This document shows positions 27,701 to 35,578 of a stretch of DNA of 64,000 nt, in pieces. The stretch spans positions 3,020,001-3,084,000 of the forward strand of contig NC_011026.1 in NCBI RefSeq assembly GCF_000020525.1. The letters are read 5' to 3'. Position numbers and translations under genes: made by a program. The stretch is from Chloroherpeton thalassium ATCC 35110 (GTDB taxonomy: Bacteria; Bacteroidota; Chlorobiia; Chlorobiales; Chloroherpetonaceae). How positions within the stretch are numbered: position 1 is the stretch's first letter; every line of letters begins with the position of its first letter. The notes below the pieces were generated by a model. It searched no databases and was not told where the DNA came from. It worked only from the letters and a program-made list of their open reading frames with translations.

Positions 27701-30386
27701 TGGCGGCGTTTGGTCAGATAGCCAAGTGCTAACGCTTGATGGCGTAAGCGACTTGAGCAACTACAATACCCTGCCTTTTGTCACCAGCATGACATGTTTC
27801 ACAGGCGCATTTGATGAACCGCAATTTAATGCGCTTGGGGGCACACTCACCGAAGAACTCATCCTGGCCGAACAAAAAGGCGCGATCGGAGTGATTTCAT
27901 CTTCTGGGCTTGGCTGGCTCATCAACGACGAATTGATGGCGAACGCGCTGTATGAATTCCTCTTGAACGATAAATATCAAGGGCTCTCTATTACAGACAT
28001 GATGTTTCGCGCCAAAGTCTCTTATTACTTAGATAATATTTACACCTGGTTGCAAGCCCCAACCATGCTCTACCAATATGGCGTTTTTGGAGACCCGGCA
28101 CTTCGCCTCTCATCGCCCATCGTAGAAAACAGCAGCAGCAACTATAACATCAATTGGTCTCTGGAAACTCACTTAGTAGAAATTGGCGATACGCTCAAAG
28201 TAACAGGAACAGTTGATGGCATTACTACCGGTATCGGCTATGGATACTTAGCTGATAGCGACAATCTGGATGTTTCGGAAGACGCGGCCACTTTGTTTTT
28301 CATCGATGATGGAAAAATCAACGCTGTTTCCAACGGGCAACTATCGGACACGCTTTACATTTCAATTGAAGAACCGGTTCAAATTACCAGCACCAACGTG
28401 TCGAATTTTAGCGGCGGATTGTTTAAAGTTTATTTGCAAGGTTCAGACGAGGACGAAGGGAAAGATTTGAACGGTTATGTCTCATTCAGTTCAACAGGAA
28501 CTTATATTCATTACGTTGAACCCAACCAAGACATTAGCACAGCTGAAAATACTGATGTAAAATTCACGGCAAAGGTCGAATCTAAAAGTACGATTTCGAG
28601 CATTGGTGTTCTTGTTACCCTTTCTGAATTGGACGAAAACTTTGAGTATGAAACCATCAGCGGTTGGCAAAATAAATTTTTGACAGCGACATTCACGTCC
28701 GACAATGTGTACACGACAACAAACGCCATTCCGGGCGATTTATTACAAAAAGGCGTGAAAGTTACTTATTCGCTTTTTGTTAAAACAGCAACAACTTCTT
28801 ATAGCACCTCGTCGGTAAGCGCCATTGTTGGCGAACTGCCGGATGTGGCTGCTTACAGTGAAGCGAAAGAAGGGCTGCTCCAATTTTTCGACAATACCAG
28901 CATTGATTTTTACACGGAAAATAATCAAGTTGTTTTAGGCGCAACCGTTTATAACTGGAGCGGCGTTGATGCAAACAACGTGATTGTGAAATTTTACAAC
29001 GATGCCATTACTAATGGCGCACCCAACCAAAATACCACCCCGACTTTAAGTTCTTCCGCACAACCGATTGGCATCGATACGGTGGACATTTCAGCCGAAA
29101 GCAGTACACTCGCCACCATTCCGATTCCCGATAGCTTTGTGCTGTCCGAAACCTATAATATTGGGATTCGCGTTTATGTTGATACATCAAGCTCGTATGA
29201 GGACGATTACACCAACAACTTATCGAATAGCAATGAAGTTACTTACGACTTGGTGTACGTATCTCAAAGCGCTGGCGACTCTCTGAAAATAGACACTGAT
29301 GTTACTTTAGTTTATGAGGCGGCGGCCTTTTCAAAAAGCGGATTTCTCCAAATAACCAAGGTTCAAAATCCAACGGTCACCTCGCAGCCCGATAATGAAT
29401 TTGTTCGCTTGGCCAGCCAAAGTGGAACCGACGAAGACAATACTTACGCTTACACCATTGCAACATCGGACAGCAACTTAACCATCTCGAAATCCATTGA
29501 GTTGATTCTTAAGTTTGACATGACCGACGATGTTATCGATAACTCCTCGAGCAATGCCGCTCTTGTGTATGGCTATTTTTACAGTGAAAATTATGACCGC
29601 TGGCTAAAAGCGAGTTCGCAAAGCAAGACCGATGAAAGCACCGTGAATATGGAAATCTCGGAATTTGGAGAATATGCCCTGATGTATTCTTCCGACGTTT
29701 CAAGCCCGGTTGTCTCTTTAGGCGTTGAAGGGCAATACAACGGTTCAAAAGTTTTTGCGCCCAAACAAGCCAGAATCATCGCAACGGTGCAAGATCAGAA
29801 TGGCGTTTATCTTGATCCCGATTTTATCACGATTATTCTTGATGATGACAGCTCAGATGCCCTTACGTCAAAACTAACTCTCCCACAATCTTCTTCCAAC
29901 GCAAACAGCGTGGCCGTTTATTTTGACGAGGAATTTGAAGTTGGCACTCACGAGATTACGTTCATTTTTCATGACGCAAACCTGAATGAAACACGCAGTG
30001 AAACAATGGAAGTGATTGTTGAGGATGATTTCGGGTTGGTCGTATATGGCAGCTTTCCAAATCCATTCGCAAACGATGGCACAGATATTGCCTATAGAAT
30101 TACAGGCACGGAAGGCGCAACTTCATTTGAAATCAAAATCTATACCGTCGCCGGAAAATTGATTAACACCTATTCCCGACAAAATAGAAACACCTTAAGC
30201 TTTAATGACGACCGAATCAAAATTACAGGTGATGATCCTGGAACTGTTGGACTTCATGTGATCAATTGGAATGGGACAGATGGTGATGGTGCAGAAGTGG
30301 CTAATGGTGTGTACTTTTGCAAAATCAAGGCGAGCTTCAATGGAAATGCCAAAGAAGACATTATTAAGATTGTCCGCCTTCGCTAA
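24717..30386 (+). CDS. porU: Type IX secretion system sortase PorU (C25 peptidase)
   Basis: The 1889-residue exported protein has a signal peptide (about 1-24), a Ser/Thr-rich N-terminal region (about 30-290) and a gingipain-type C25 peptidase domain. The likely catalytic pair is His993 (NFLGHGGGGVWSD) and Cys1027 (SMTCFTGAFDEP), spaced as in gingipains. The C-terminal part has Ig-like repeats and ends in a FlgD/T9SS C-terminal-like domain from about 1780 (SFPNPFAN, then GLHVINWNGTD and ANGVYFCKI). PorU removes sorting domains from T9SS cargo and attaches it at the cell surface. It is larger than typical PorU (about 1150-1300 residues). porV follows 18 bases on. Confidence 0.9.
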   Translation: MKFFKIFSIALLLNIGLGASKLFGQSSLLQGSLFKSSTASQSASASSEEDSSTSSGTNLETLTSVTQESKSAVLLEFNFAAPEVETSETSSTNKVSFSQSENQVTSSQSAIPSFSYAIEGKILNAQITSRTYGKSIKNASFSTTSSETTTDRPLGLETENSESNESSSSYTTSSSTSSTKSDIEWHYSGKMRGTDISHLTISPYKYNSKTQSLSYTSAITVQLTLDKSSETDFQVGIDTKKLLQRTPSSRRHFSKSESVLGKNTASKSTAKTTTATSKSTFNSVFSTEIQSSVDILPVTPKYRLIIDEDGVYQIDYYDLIDEGFPSDFFTADPRTIRIFNKGDEIPIYVKGEEDGEFDRSDYIEFIGEANRIGLSDSDRPDMYYDPYTDENVYFLYWESTQTSSNSGLRLVDVPAQIQATIPLKSAFNLTGSSFRSSVHFEENNVTTERMSGFYSIFNQEEYETTRNHSDARDLDFWTSIYHGRASTFDIIIPYPDQSVSSDTAGLRVRAAFHGLSMVALSGEPQNTAVISLGTSSSTFEVTETSWGTNVYSNSNYSRQEKNVVDVKLDISKQRLLDADSADVVQISNTDDISTGSSSRVFYFNWLDITYRRLYRAYNDMLEFTTPPTRRPGTYHFQITDFTTSDIDIYKVGVGKLTNFIVESYVSSEEDETSADGEKYYRAIFQDAVVNPEDVTYIAVSSDQKKDPSRYEEVEPSNLFNQSNKLTDQSNSYDYIIITSDEFINSSNFEKTSNPVRQYKEYRESYLKAIGETGNVLVVTTQAVYDEFNYGIKSPHAIRDFLDYAYHEWAVAPTYVLLLGDASYSTSNDYVPTMHVQTLRFGATAADVWYAMVDGLDESGQLDLLPDMQISRVPARSLSDISAYLEKLENYELYITNSSEATIGTWRNTVVMIAGETGSESIGSSSVRKDAFVTQIDNLLADYVNRGYFVKRIHTNLGRNASSDITFTDIYRGTRSDLRTYLNDGCLILNFLGHGGGGVWSDSQVLTLDGVSDLSNYNTLPFVTSMTCFTGAFDEPQFNALGGTLTEELILAEQKGAIGVISSSGLGWLINDELMANALYEFLLNDKYQGLSITDMMFRAKVSYYLDNIYTWLQAPTMLYQYGVFGDPALRLSSPIVENSSSNYNINWSLETHLVEIGDTLKVTGTVDGITTGIGYGYLADSDNLDVSEDAATLFFIDDGKINAVSNGQLSDTLYISIEEPVQITSTNVSNFSGGLFKVYLQGSDEDEGKDLNGYVSFSSTGTYIHYVEPNQDISTAENTDVKFTAKVESKSTISSIGVLVTLSELDENFEYETISGWQNKFLTATFTSDNVYTTTNAIPGDLLQKGVKVTYSLFVKTATTSYSTSSVSAIVGELPDVAAYSEAKEGLLQFFDNTSIDFYTENNQVVLGATVYNWSGVDANNVIVKFYNDAITNGAPNQNTTPTLSSSAQPIGIDTVDISAESSTLATIPIPDSFVLSETYNIGIRVYVDTSSSYEDDYTNNLSNSNEVTYDLVYVSQSAGDSLKIDTDVTLVYEAAAFSKSGFLQITKVQNPTVTSQPDNEFVRLASQSGTDEDNTYAYTIATSDSNLTISKSIELILKFDMTDDVIDNSSSNAALVYGYFYSENYDRWLKASSQSKTDESTVNMEISEFGEYALMYSSDVSSPVVSLGVEGQYNGSKVFAPKQARIIATVQDQNGVYLDPDFITIILDDDSSDALTSKLTLPQSSSNANSVAVYFDEEFEVGTHEITFIFHDANLNETRSETMEVIVEDDFGLVVYGSFPNPFANDGTDIAYRITGTEGATSFEIKIYTVAGKLINTYSRQNRNTLSFNDDRIKITGDDPGTVGLHVINWNGTDGDGAEVANGVYFCKIKASFNGNAKEDIIKIVRLR

Positions 30387-30404
30387 TTTTAGTTAGATTT
30401 TTAG

Positions 30405-31484
30405 ATGATACGAAAGGTTTTGAATCACACTATAAAAACTTGGCTGAGTGGCTTAGTCGCTCTTTTTGCACTTTGTCCTTCAGCAAATGCGGCCTCAGAA
30501 AACTACACGGCGGCATTTCTTGACATCCCACTTGGGGTTCGCGCTTTAGGGTTGGGCGGCCAATACTCCCCTATCGACAATTATGACGGAACAGCTTTTT
30601 ATTGGAATCCGGCTGGCGTTGGGCTCGCAAAAGGGAAATTACTCTCAACGCTATATTCTAACCAGTTTGGCTCATTTAATGATCCGCTCACGAAGTATTT
30701 CTATATCGGCTACACGCAGGACATTGGCGATGGCGTTGGGTTTTCAATCAATTGGATCAGAAATAGCATTTCTGATATTCCTTATGCCCCTGATGAATTG
30801 GACTTAACAGATATTGATGATTTGCTTAGCCGTTTAGAAAGCGGCGATTTTTTGGATGGAACATTCAACAATGCTGACGATGCTATTTTTGTTTCTATCG
30901 GAAAAAACATTGCAACTTCAGTGGATTTCGGTTGGCAATATTTTAACCTGCCAATCTCTTTACCCGTTGGTATCACTTTTAAATACATCCATCAAGGATT
31001 TTCAGGAAATAGTGCGGTTGAATATTCAGGAACTGGCGTTGGCATTGATGTAGGCGGACTGCTTAAATTTAATTTAGGAGATTTCGTATCCAACAAATCT
31101 TATGGCGATGTTGCGCTGGGACTTACCTTGAGAGATATTTTCAATACACCAATATCATGGAATACCGAGCTCAAAACAAAATCGTCGATAAAGCGCTCGT
31201 ATTTGCTTTCATTTTCATATAAGCAACCGCTTCCTTTTATTTCAAGCTCTTTAATGTTCGTTTATTCATATTCCAGTAAATACGATGGGCTCTCATCAAT
31301 TGGCCTTGAGTATAAATATCGAGAATTATTAGCATTGAGAGTCGGTTCGTACGACAGCGAAGCTTCTTTAGGAGCTGGAATATTTTTCAATAGTTCTGTC
31401 TTTATAGATTACGCTTACAATTTCAATGACCTTGGAGGAATTCACCGAGTAGGCGTCTCGCTCCTTTTATCAAGAATTTTGTAG
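30405..31484 (+). CDS. porV: Type IX secretion outer-membrane protein PorV
   Basis: A 359-residue outer-membrane beta-barrel with a signal peptide (about 1-29) and the N-terminal PorV/PorQ motif FLDIPLGVRALGLGG followed by YDGTAFYWNPAGVG. Alternating hydrophobic strands run to the C-terminus. PorV shuttles T9SS cargo to the PorU attachment complex, and porU immediately precedes it with an 18-base gap, as in many T9SS genomes. It could also be PorQ, a paralogue; the position next to porU favours PorV. Confidence 0.88.
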   Translation: MIRKVLNHTIKTWLSGLVALFALCPSANAASENYTAAFLDIPLGVRALGLGGQYSPIDNYDGTAFYWNPAGVGLAKGKLLSTLYSNQFGSFNDPLTKYFYIGYTQDIGDGVGFSINWIRNSISDIPYAPDELDLTDIDDLLSRLESGDFLDGTFNNADDAIFVSIGKNIATSVDFGWQYFNLPISLPVGITFKYIHQGFSGNSAVEYSGTGVGIDVGGLLKFNLGDFVSNKSYGDVALGLTLRDIFNTPISWNTELKTKSSIKRSYLLSFSYKQPLPFISSSLMFVYSYSSKYDGLSSIGLEYKYRELLALRVGSYDSEASLGAGIFFNSSVFIDYAYNFNDLGGIHRVGVSLLLSRIL

Positions 31485-31495
31485 TCCGCTTGGCC

Positions 31496-32398
31496 ATGAT
31501 TAATAACATAACGCGAAATATCTTAGAGCGCATTCGGCTTGCTATTTTACCAGCCGCATTTCTTGTTTTTGCGGTTAGCTGCACAGATGATGAATTGACT
31601 TCAACTCCGAGTTCGCCTCAGTTTGTCGAAAAAAGTTCAGATACCGCTACATACGATCAAGGCATTAGACCTATTTATATTTCTGACCCGGAAGACGACG
31701 CAGGCGTTTACTTACAATGGCACAACAACACCGAAAAGGACTTAGAAGGATATAAACTTTACCGGACAACAGAAACAACACCCTCAAATGGAGAGGATGT
31801 CCCTATTAATTTTCAGCTTTTAAAAACGATCCCATTAGGATCTCAAGACACGAAACAATTGCCGGATACCGCATATGAAGACTACTCCGTTGATCTAAAC
31901 ACGACCTACTACTACCGGCTGACGGCGTACTCGTCATCCGATGGAGAAAGTTTGCCGTCATCTGAAAAGCCAAGTTATTACTTAACTGCCGGAGTGACGC
32001 TGTTAGAACCAAGCGGCAGCTTTTCTATGCCAGAAGACAGTTCAATTACGTTTTCATGGCAGTCGTCTGTTTCATTTTCTGGGGGAACATATTTGTTGAA
32101 AGTTTATTCGATAGACGACTACACGGGAGAGGAAACCATTGTGTCGCAAACAAGCCTCGTTGACGGCTTCGCTGCTCTTGAGAACATAGAAGTCACCGTA
32201 AGCTATAAAACACTTGGAGAGTTTGGTGGGTACAGTTTTAGCGGTAGCAATGAAAGAACTGTTATTTATAACGAACTTGAAAGCAGTGGTACCAGTAGCT
32301 ACGGCCAGCGTTACTATTGGCGTGTGTATTTTTTGAGTAGCGGCATAGACAATTTAGTGGGATCAATTACTGAAGGCTCATTTGAAATCACCAATTAG
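31496..32398 (+). CDS. Lipoprotein with fibronectin type III-like domain
   Basis: I use the ATG at 31496 (300 residues); a TTG two codons earlier is possible. The signal peptide ends in a lipobox-like FAVSCTDD, so lipidation at about Cys29 is likely. Residues about 60-155 look like an FN3 domain (VYLQWHNNTEKDLEGYKLYRTTE ending in YYYRLTAYSS). The rest is a second beta domain (FSWQSSVSFSGGTYLLKVYS) with a Tyr/Trp-rich end. It starts 12 bases after porV and is probably co-transcribed. Function unknown; a surface or attachment-complex accessory role is inferred from position. Confidence 0.72.
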   Translation: MINNITRNILERIRLAILPAAFLVFAVSCTDDELTSTPSSPQFVEKSSDTATYDQGIRPIYISDPEDDAGVYLQWHNNTEKDLEGYKLYRTTETTPSNGEDVPINFQLLKTIPLGSQDTKQLPDTAYEDYSVDLNTTYYYRLTAYSSSDGESLPSSEKPSYYLTAGVTLLEPSGSFSMPEDSSITFSWQSSVSFSGGTYLLKVYSIDDYTGEETIVSQTSLVDGFAALENIEVTVSYKTLGEFGGYSFSGSNERTVIYNELESSGTSSYGQRYYWRVYFLSSGIDNLVGSITEGSFEITN

Positions 32399-32419
32399 CA
32401 GAATAACTAAAAAACATTC

Positions 32420-32959
32420 ATGAAAAAAGTTTGTACAACTATCTTCGTTTTGTTAATTTTGGCGTTAGATAGTAACTTGGCGTTATCGCAGGTATTTGGA
32501 GGAACGAGAAGCGGGACACCCTCAACAAACTCATCTAATATTGAGGCAGCAAGTCCATCAGCTTATTACTATGGACGCGGTGAAGGGGTGTTAATAGATG
32601 TTAATCTTTGGGGTCAAGTTGGGAAACCAGGAAAGTACTTCGTACCTTACACGACGGATTTGATTTCTTTGATCTCAATTGCAGGAGGCCCTACCAATCA
32701 AGCAAAGCTTGATGAAGTCAGGATTGTTAGATATGCACAACGCGATACCACGGTAGTTGAAAAAATCGCGAGAGTAAATATCATACGGTTTATTGAATAT
32801 GGAGAGCAAAGTCATATTCCCCCGTTGGTTAGAGGTGATACAGTTATTGTTCCAGGTGATGCTTTAAGTGTTTTTCAAACGTTCGTCAGTATTGCTTCAA
32901 GTATCAGTGTTGTTATAAATACATTCTTATTGATAGCGGTAATTAACGATCGTATTTAA
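32420..32959 (+). CDS. Orphan SLBB-domain exported protein
   Basis: A 179-residue protein with a signal peptide (about 1-23) and one SLBB (ubiquitin-like) domain at about 57-135, seen as DVNLWGQVGKPGKYFVPYTTDLISLISIAGGP and PPLVRGDTVIVPGD. It ends with a hydrophobic segment (about 150-175). SLBB domains are usual in Wza-type export proteins, where they follow a Poly_export domain; that domain is absent here. The gene lies 21 bases after the FN3 lipoprotein gene rather than in the polysaccharide locus. A role as a periplasmic/outer-membrane adaptor is inferred. Confidence 0.75.
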   Translation: MKKVCTTIFVLLILALDSNLALSQVFGGTRSGTPSTNSSNIEAASPSAYYYGRGEGVLIDVNLWGQVGKPGKYFVPYTTDLISLISIAGGPTNQAKLDEVRIVRYAQRDTTVVEKIARVNIIRFIEYGEQSHIPPLVRGDTVIVPGDALSVFQTFVSIASSISVVINTFLLIAVINDRI

Positions 32960-33027
32960 AAAAAATTATTGCTAAGTTTTATAGCAAGCATTATAAATAA
33001 TTTTAATTACCCATTTTTGGAGGTGAT

Positions 33028-34209
33028 ATGGGAAATAGGTTATTAATACTTATTGCCGTTGTTTTTATATTTGTACTTAATTGTAATACAGCTCAGTCCC
33101 AATACGTATATACAGCCAGTTCACGTTTTGTAAGATTACAAGAAGCATTAACTCCTCAATCAGGCCATCTTACATTTTATAACCATTTAGATCTCAGCAC
33201 TTCATCAGAAGGTTATGTAGGTGTGCAAGATTTTATCGCTCAATGGATTGTTAGAAATTCCATGGTTATGGATTATTCCGTGACAGATAATTTCTTGCTT
33301 GCTGTGAATGCAAATGTATACCAAGATATACATCTTTTAAGCGAGGAAGCCAGCACTCCGCTAGATCATTTAATATTATCTGCAAAACTTGGCTCATATA
33401 GTTTTGCGAATGATTTCTTTTACATTGGATTTCTCACTTCTGTTTTTATCCCTGTTTCCGATTACAATAATATTTACGGTGTTCCCTACACTGGCGGGGG
33501 CACAGAGGTTGGCTTTAACATTTTATTATCATATTACGCTGATAATCTATTTCCTCGCGAGTCGCTATGCTTTACAATTAATTTAGGGTACTATAATTAC
33601 TTTGATAAAGACAACAGCATATCTCATAAAGAAACAAATCCATATTATGTTTCTCAAAATTCCTCATCAATTAATTATGGATTAGGCGTTAAATATCCGA
33701 CAGAGACACTAGACTTATTTTTAGAAGTTTGGGGAAACACATTTATGCAGCAGCCTCCTGCTATTGCGTACTCAAGAGAAGATATGGCTTATGCAACATT
33801 AGGGTTTAAGGTAAAACCAATCTCATTTGCAAGTTTTACGTTAGCAGGGGATTTTCTCATTTCTGGAGATAAAGATGAGACGCTTTACGATGATGGGATT
33901 TATAGTGTCTACCATATATTTCAATTGCCAACAGCAAGTCCTAAAAATACTCCTGATTGGAGGTTTGTTTTTGGAATACAGCTTAACATTCTCCCGCTTA
34001 ATCAGCTTACAGCCAGTGTTGATCCACGTGCTGTAGAATTGACTTCTGAAAATCAAAATGCAGATATCATCAAAAAATTAGAAGATGTCCGTACTGATAA
34101 AACTATTACCGTAAAGAAAATTGATGAATTGACCCAAAAAAGAAAAGACATTGAAAAAAATCTACAGTTATTGCGCCAGATATTAAAGGACTCGAGTTCA
34201 GAAAAATAA
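33028..34209 (+). CDS. Outer-membrane beta-barrel-like protein, unknown function (copy 1)
   Basis: A 393-residue protein with a signal peptide cleaved after about AQS (residues 1-27), then YVYTASSRFVRLQEA. Amphipathic aromatic strands through about 330 suggest an outer-membrane beta-barrel. The C-terminal 60 residues are charged and predicted helical (KKIDELTQKRKDIEKNL). A strong GGAGGTGAT ribosome-binding site precedes the ATG. It is a paralogue of the next gene; I recognise no named family. Its place after porUV and the SLBB gene suggests a surface role, but no function can be given. Confidence 0.7.
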   Translation: MGNRLLILIAVVFIFVLNCNTAQSQYVYTASSRFVRLQEALTPQSGHLTFYNHLDLSTSSEGYVGVQDFIAQWIVRNSMVMDYSVTDNFLLAVNANVYQDIHLLSEEASTPLDHLILSAKLGSYSFANDFFYIGFLTSVFIPVSDYNNIYGVPYTGGGTEVGFNILLSYYADNLFPRESLCFTINLGYYNYFDKDNSISHKETNPYYVSQNSSSINYGLGVKYPTETLDLFLEVWGNTFMQQPPAIAYSREDMAYATLGFKVKPISFASFTLAGDFLISGDKDETLYDDGIYSVYHIFQLPTASPKNTPDWRFVFGIQLNILPLNQLTASVDPRAVELTSENQNADIIKKLEDVRTDKTITVKKIDELTQKRKDIEKNLQLLRQILKDSSSEK

Positions 34210-34299
34210 CTATTCTTGTCTTGCTTAACGGCTCTACTTGCTGTTTGATGTTTAAAAAAGCTGTTTTATTTTTTATTTATAAAAATTAAGTGTATTGCT

Positions 34300-35457
34300 A
34301 TGTTTCGATATAAAAAATTAGCTATTCTATTTTTACTGCTGTATACTTCTTTTTACAATAGTGCTTTTGGGCAGTACATTTACACAGCAAATTCTAGATT
34401 GATTCATGTCCAAGAAGCCACTATACCTTCTGATGTGAAATTCTCATTGTATACTCATATCGAGGGGTATGCCTGGTTAAGCCAACTTACTTCTGAGACA
34501 AGGTTTTTTATCCTTAAATCAATGGTAACTGCAGATTATGCTCTCACTAAAAATCTACTATTTTCTTTAAGTCCAACAATATATCAAGATTTAAATGGGA
34601 TAGACGGCGAAAGCGCTGATTTTCCACTTCATCATCTTATACTATCTTTTAAATATGGAGGAATAGAGTTACTTTCATCAAATCTTAAAGTAGGTGTTTT
34701 AACATCGGTTCTTGTTCCATTGACTGATAAGAATAATATCTATGGTGAGTTGTATACTGGTGGAGGAATTGAGTTAGGCGGTAATTTACTTCTTTCTTAT
34801 TATACAGATAAATATTTTCCTGATGAATCATTTAGCATTCATGCAAATATTGGGTATTATAATTTCCAGGATCAAGATCAAGATCTTTCGCACAACTCAA
34901 CACCTATCATTCTCGCGGGAAACGTATCTGCCGTTAATTATTCATTAGGTATTAAGCTGCCTGCTAGTTTTATGGATATGGATAATGAGTTGTTTCTCGA
35001 ATATTGGGGACAAAAATTTATAACTCGTCCCCCTGTAATGGTTTATAGCAGAGAAGACATTTCATTTGTGACTTTTGGCGTAAAATTCACCCCAAAATCA
35101 TTCCTTAGCTTTCAGCTTGCAGGAGATTTATTAGTTACAGGCGATGACGACGAAACAACTTATGGGAAATATGGAATTAGATATTATCCATCCGCAAGCT
35201 ATCCTGATTATAAGTTGTCTTTTGGAGTTAAATTCAACATTATTCCTATGGATAAGCTTACAACCGTTGCAAAACCAGTTGATCTTCCAGCAAGAAGCAG
35301 CGAAAGTGTCAATTTTGAAATGCTTTATCAAGATAATGCTCAAAATGAAAAAGTAGAGCAAATAAAAGCCATTAGAATGGATATAGAAAAGAATTTACGT
35401 CAGATACGTGAAGCACTTAAGGGTGATTACGACTCAGGAAATCAAGAAGAAGAATAA
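34300..35457 (+). CDS. Outer-membrane beta-barrel-like protein, unknown function (copy 2)
   Basis: A 385-residue paralogue of the preceding gene. The shared blocks are YIYTANSRLIHVQEA near the start, NNIYGELYTGGGIE in the middle, YSREDISFVTFGVKF and a KNLRQIREALK helical C-terminus. The order and spacing of blocks match copy 1, so the pair came from a tandem duplication that has diverged strongly. It has a signal peptide (about 1-25). A strong terminator follows, closing the transcription unit that probably begins with porU. Confidence 0.7.
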   Translation: MFRYKKLAILFLLLYTSFYNSAFGQYIYTANSRLIHVQEATIPSDVKFSLYTHIEGYAWLSQLTSETRFFILKSMVTADYALTKNLLFSLSPTIYQDLNGIDGESADFPLHHLILSFKYGGIELLSSNLKVGVLTSVLVPLTDKNNIYGELYTGGGIELGGNLLLSYYTDKYFPDESFSIHANIGYYNFQDQDQDLSHNSTPIILAGNVSAVNYSLGIKLPASFMDMDNELFLEYWGQKFITRPPVMVYSREDISFVTFGVKFTPKSFLSFQLAGDLLVTGDDDETTYGKYGIRYYPSASYPDYKLSFGVKFNIIPMDKLTTVAKPVDLPARSSESVNFEMLYQDNAQNEKVEQIKAIRMDIEKNLRQIREALKGDYDSGNQEEE

Positions 35458-35472
35458 CCTTTTTTCTTAAGA

Positions 35473-35514
35473 AGAAACAATACTCTTCTCAAAGAATGAG
35501 TATTGTTTCTTTAT
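35473..35514 (+). terminator. Rho-independent terminator after the paralogous barrel genes
   Basis: A perfect 13-bp stem (AGAAACAATACTC with GAGTATTGTTTCT, 35473-35485 and 35498-35510) with a 12-base loop is followed by TTATTAT. It separates the porU-to-barrel unit from purL. Confidence 0.88.
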
Positions 35515-35578
35515 TATCGCGTATTAATTTTTTCCCCTCTTTTTTACACTTCATTTACATTTTTTAAGCATACCTATA

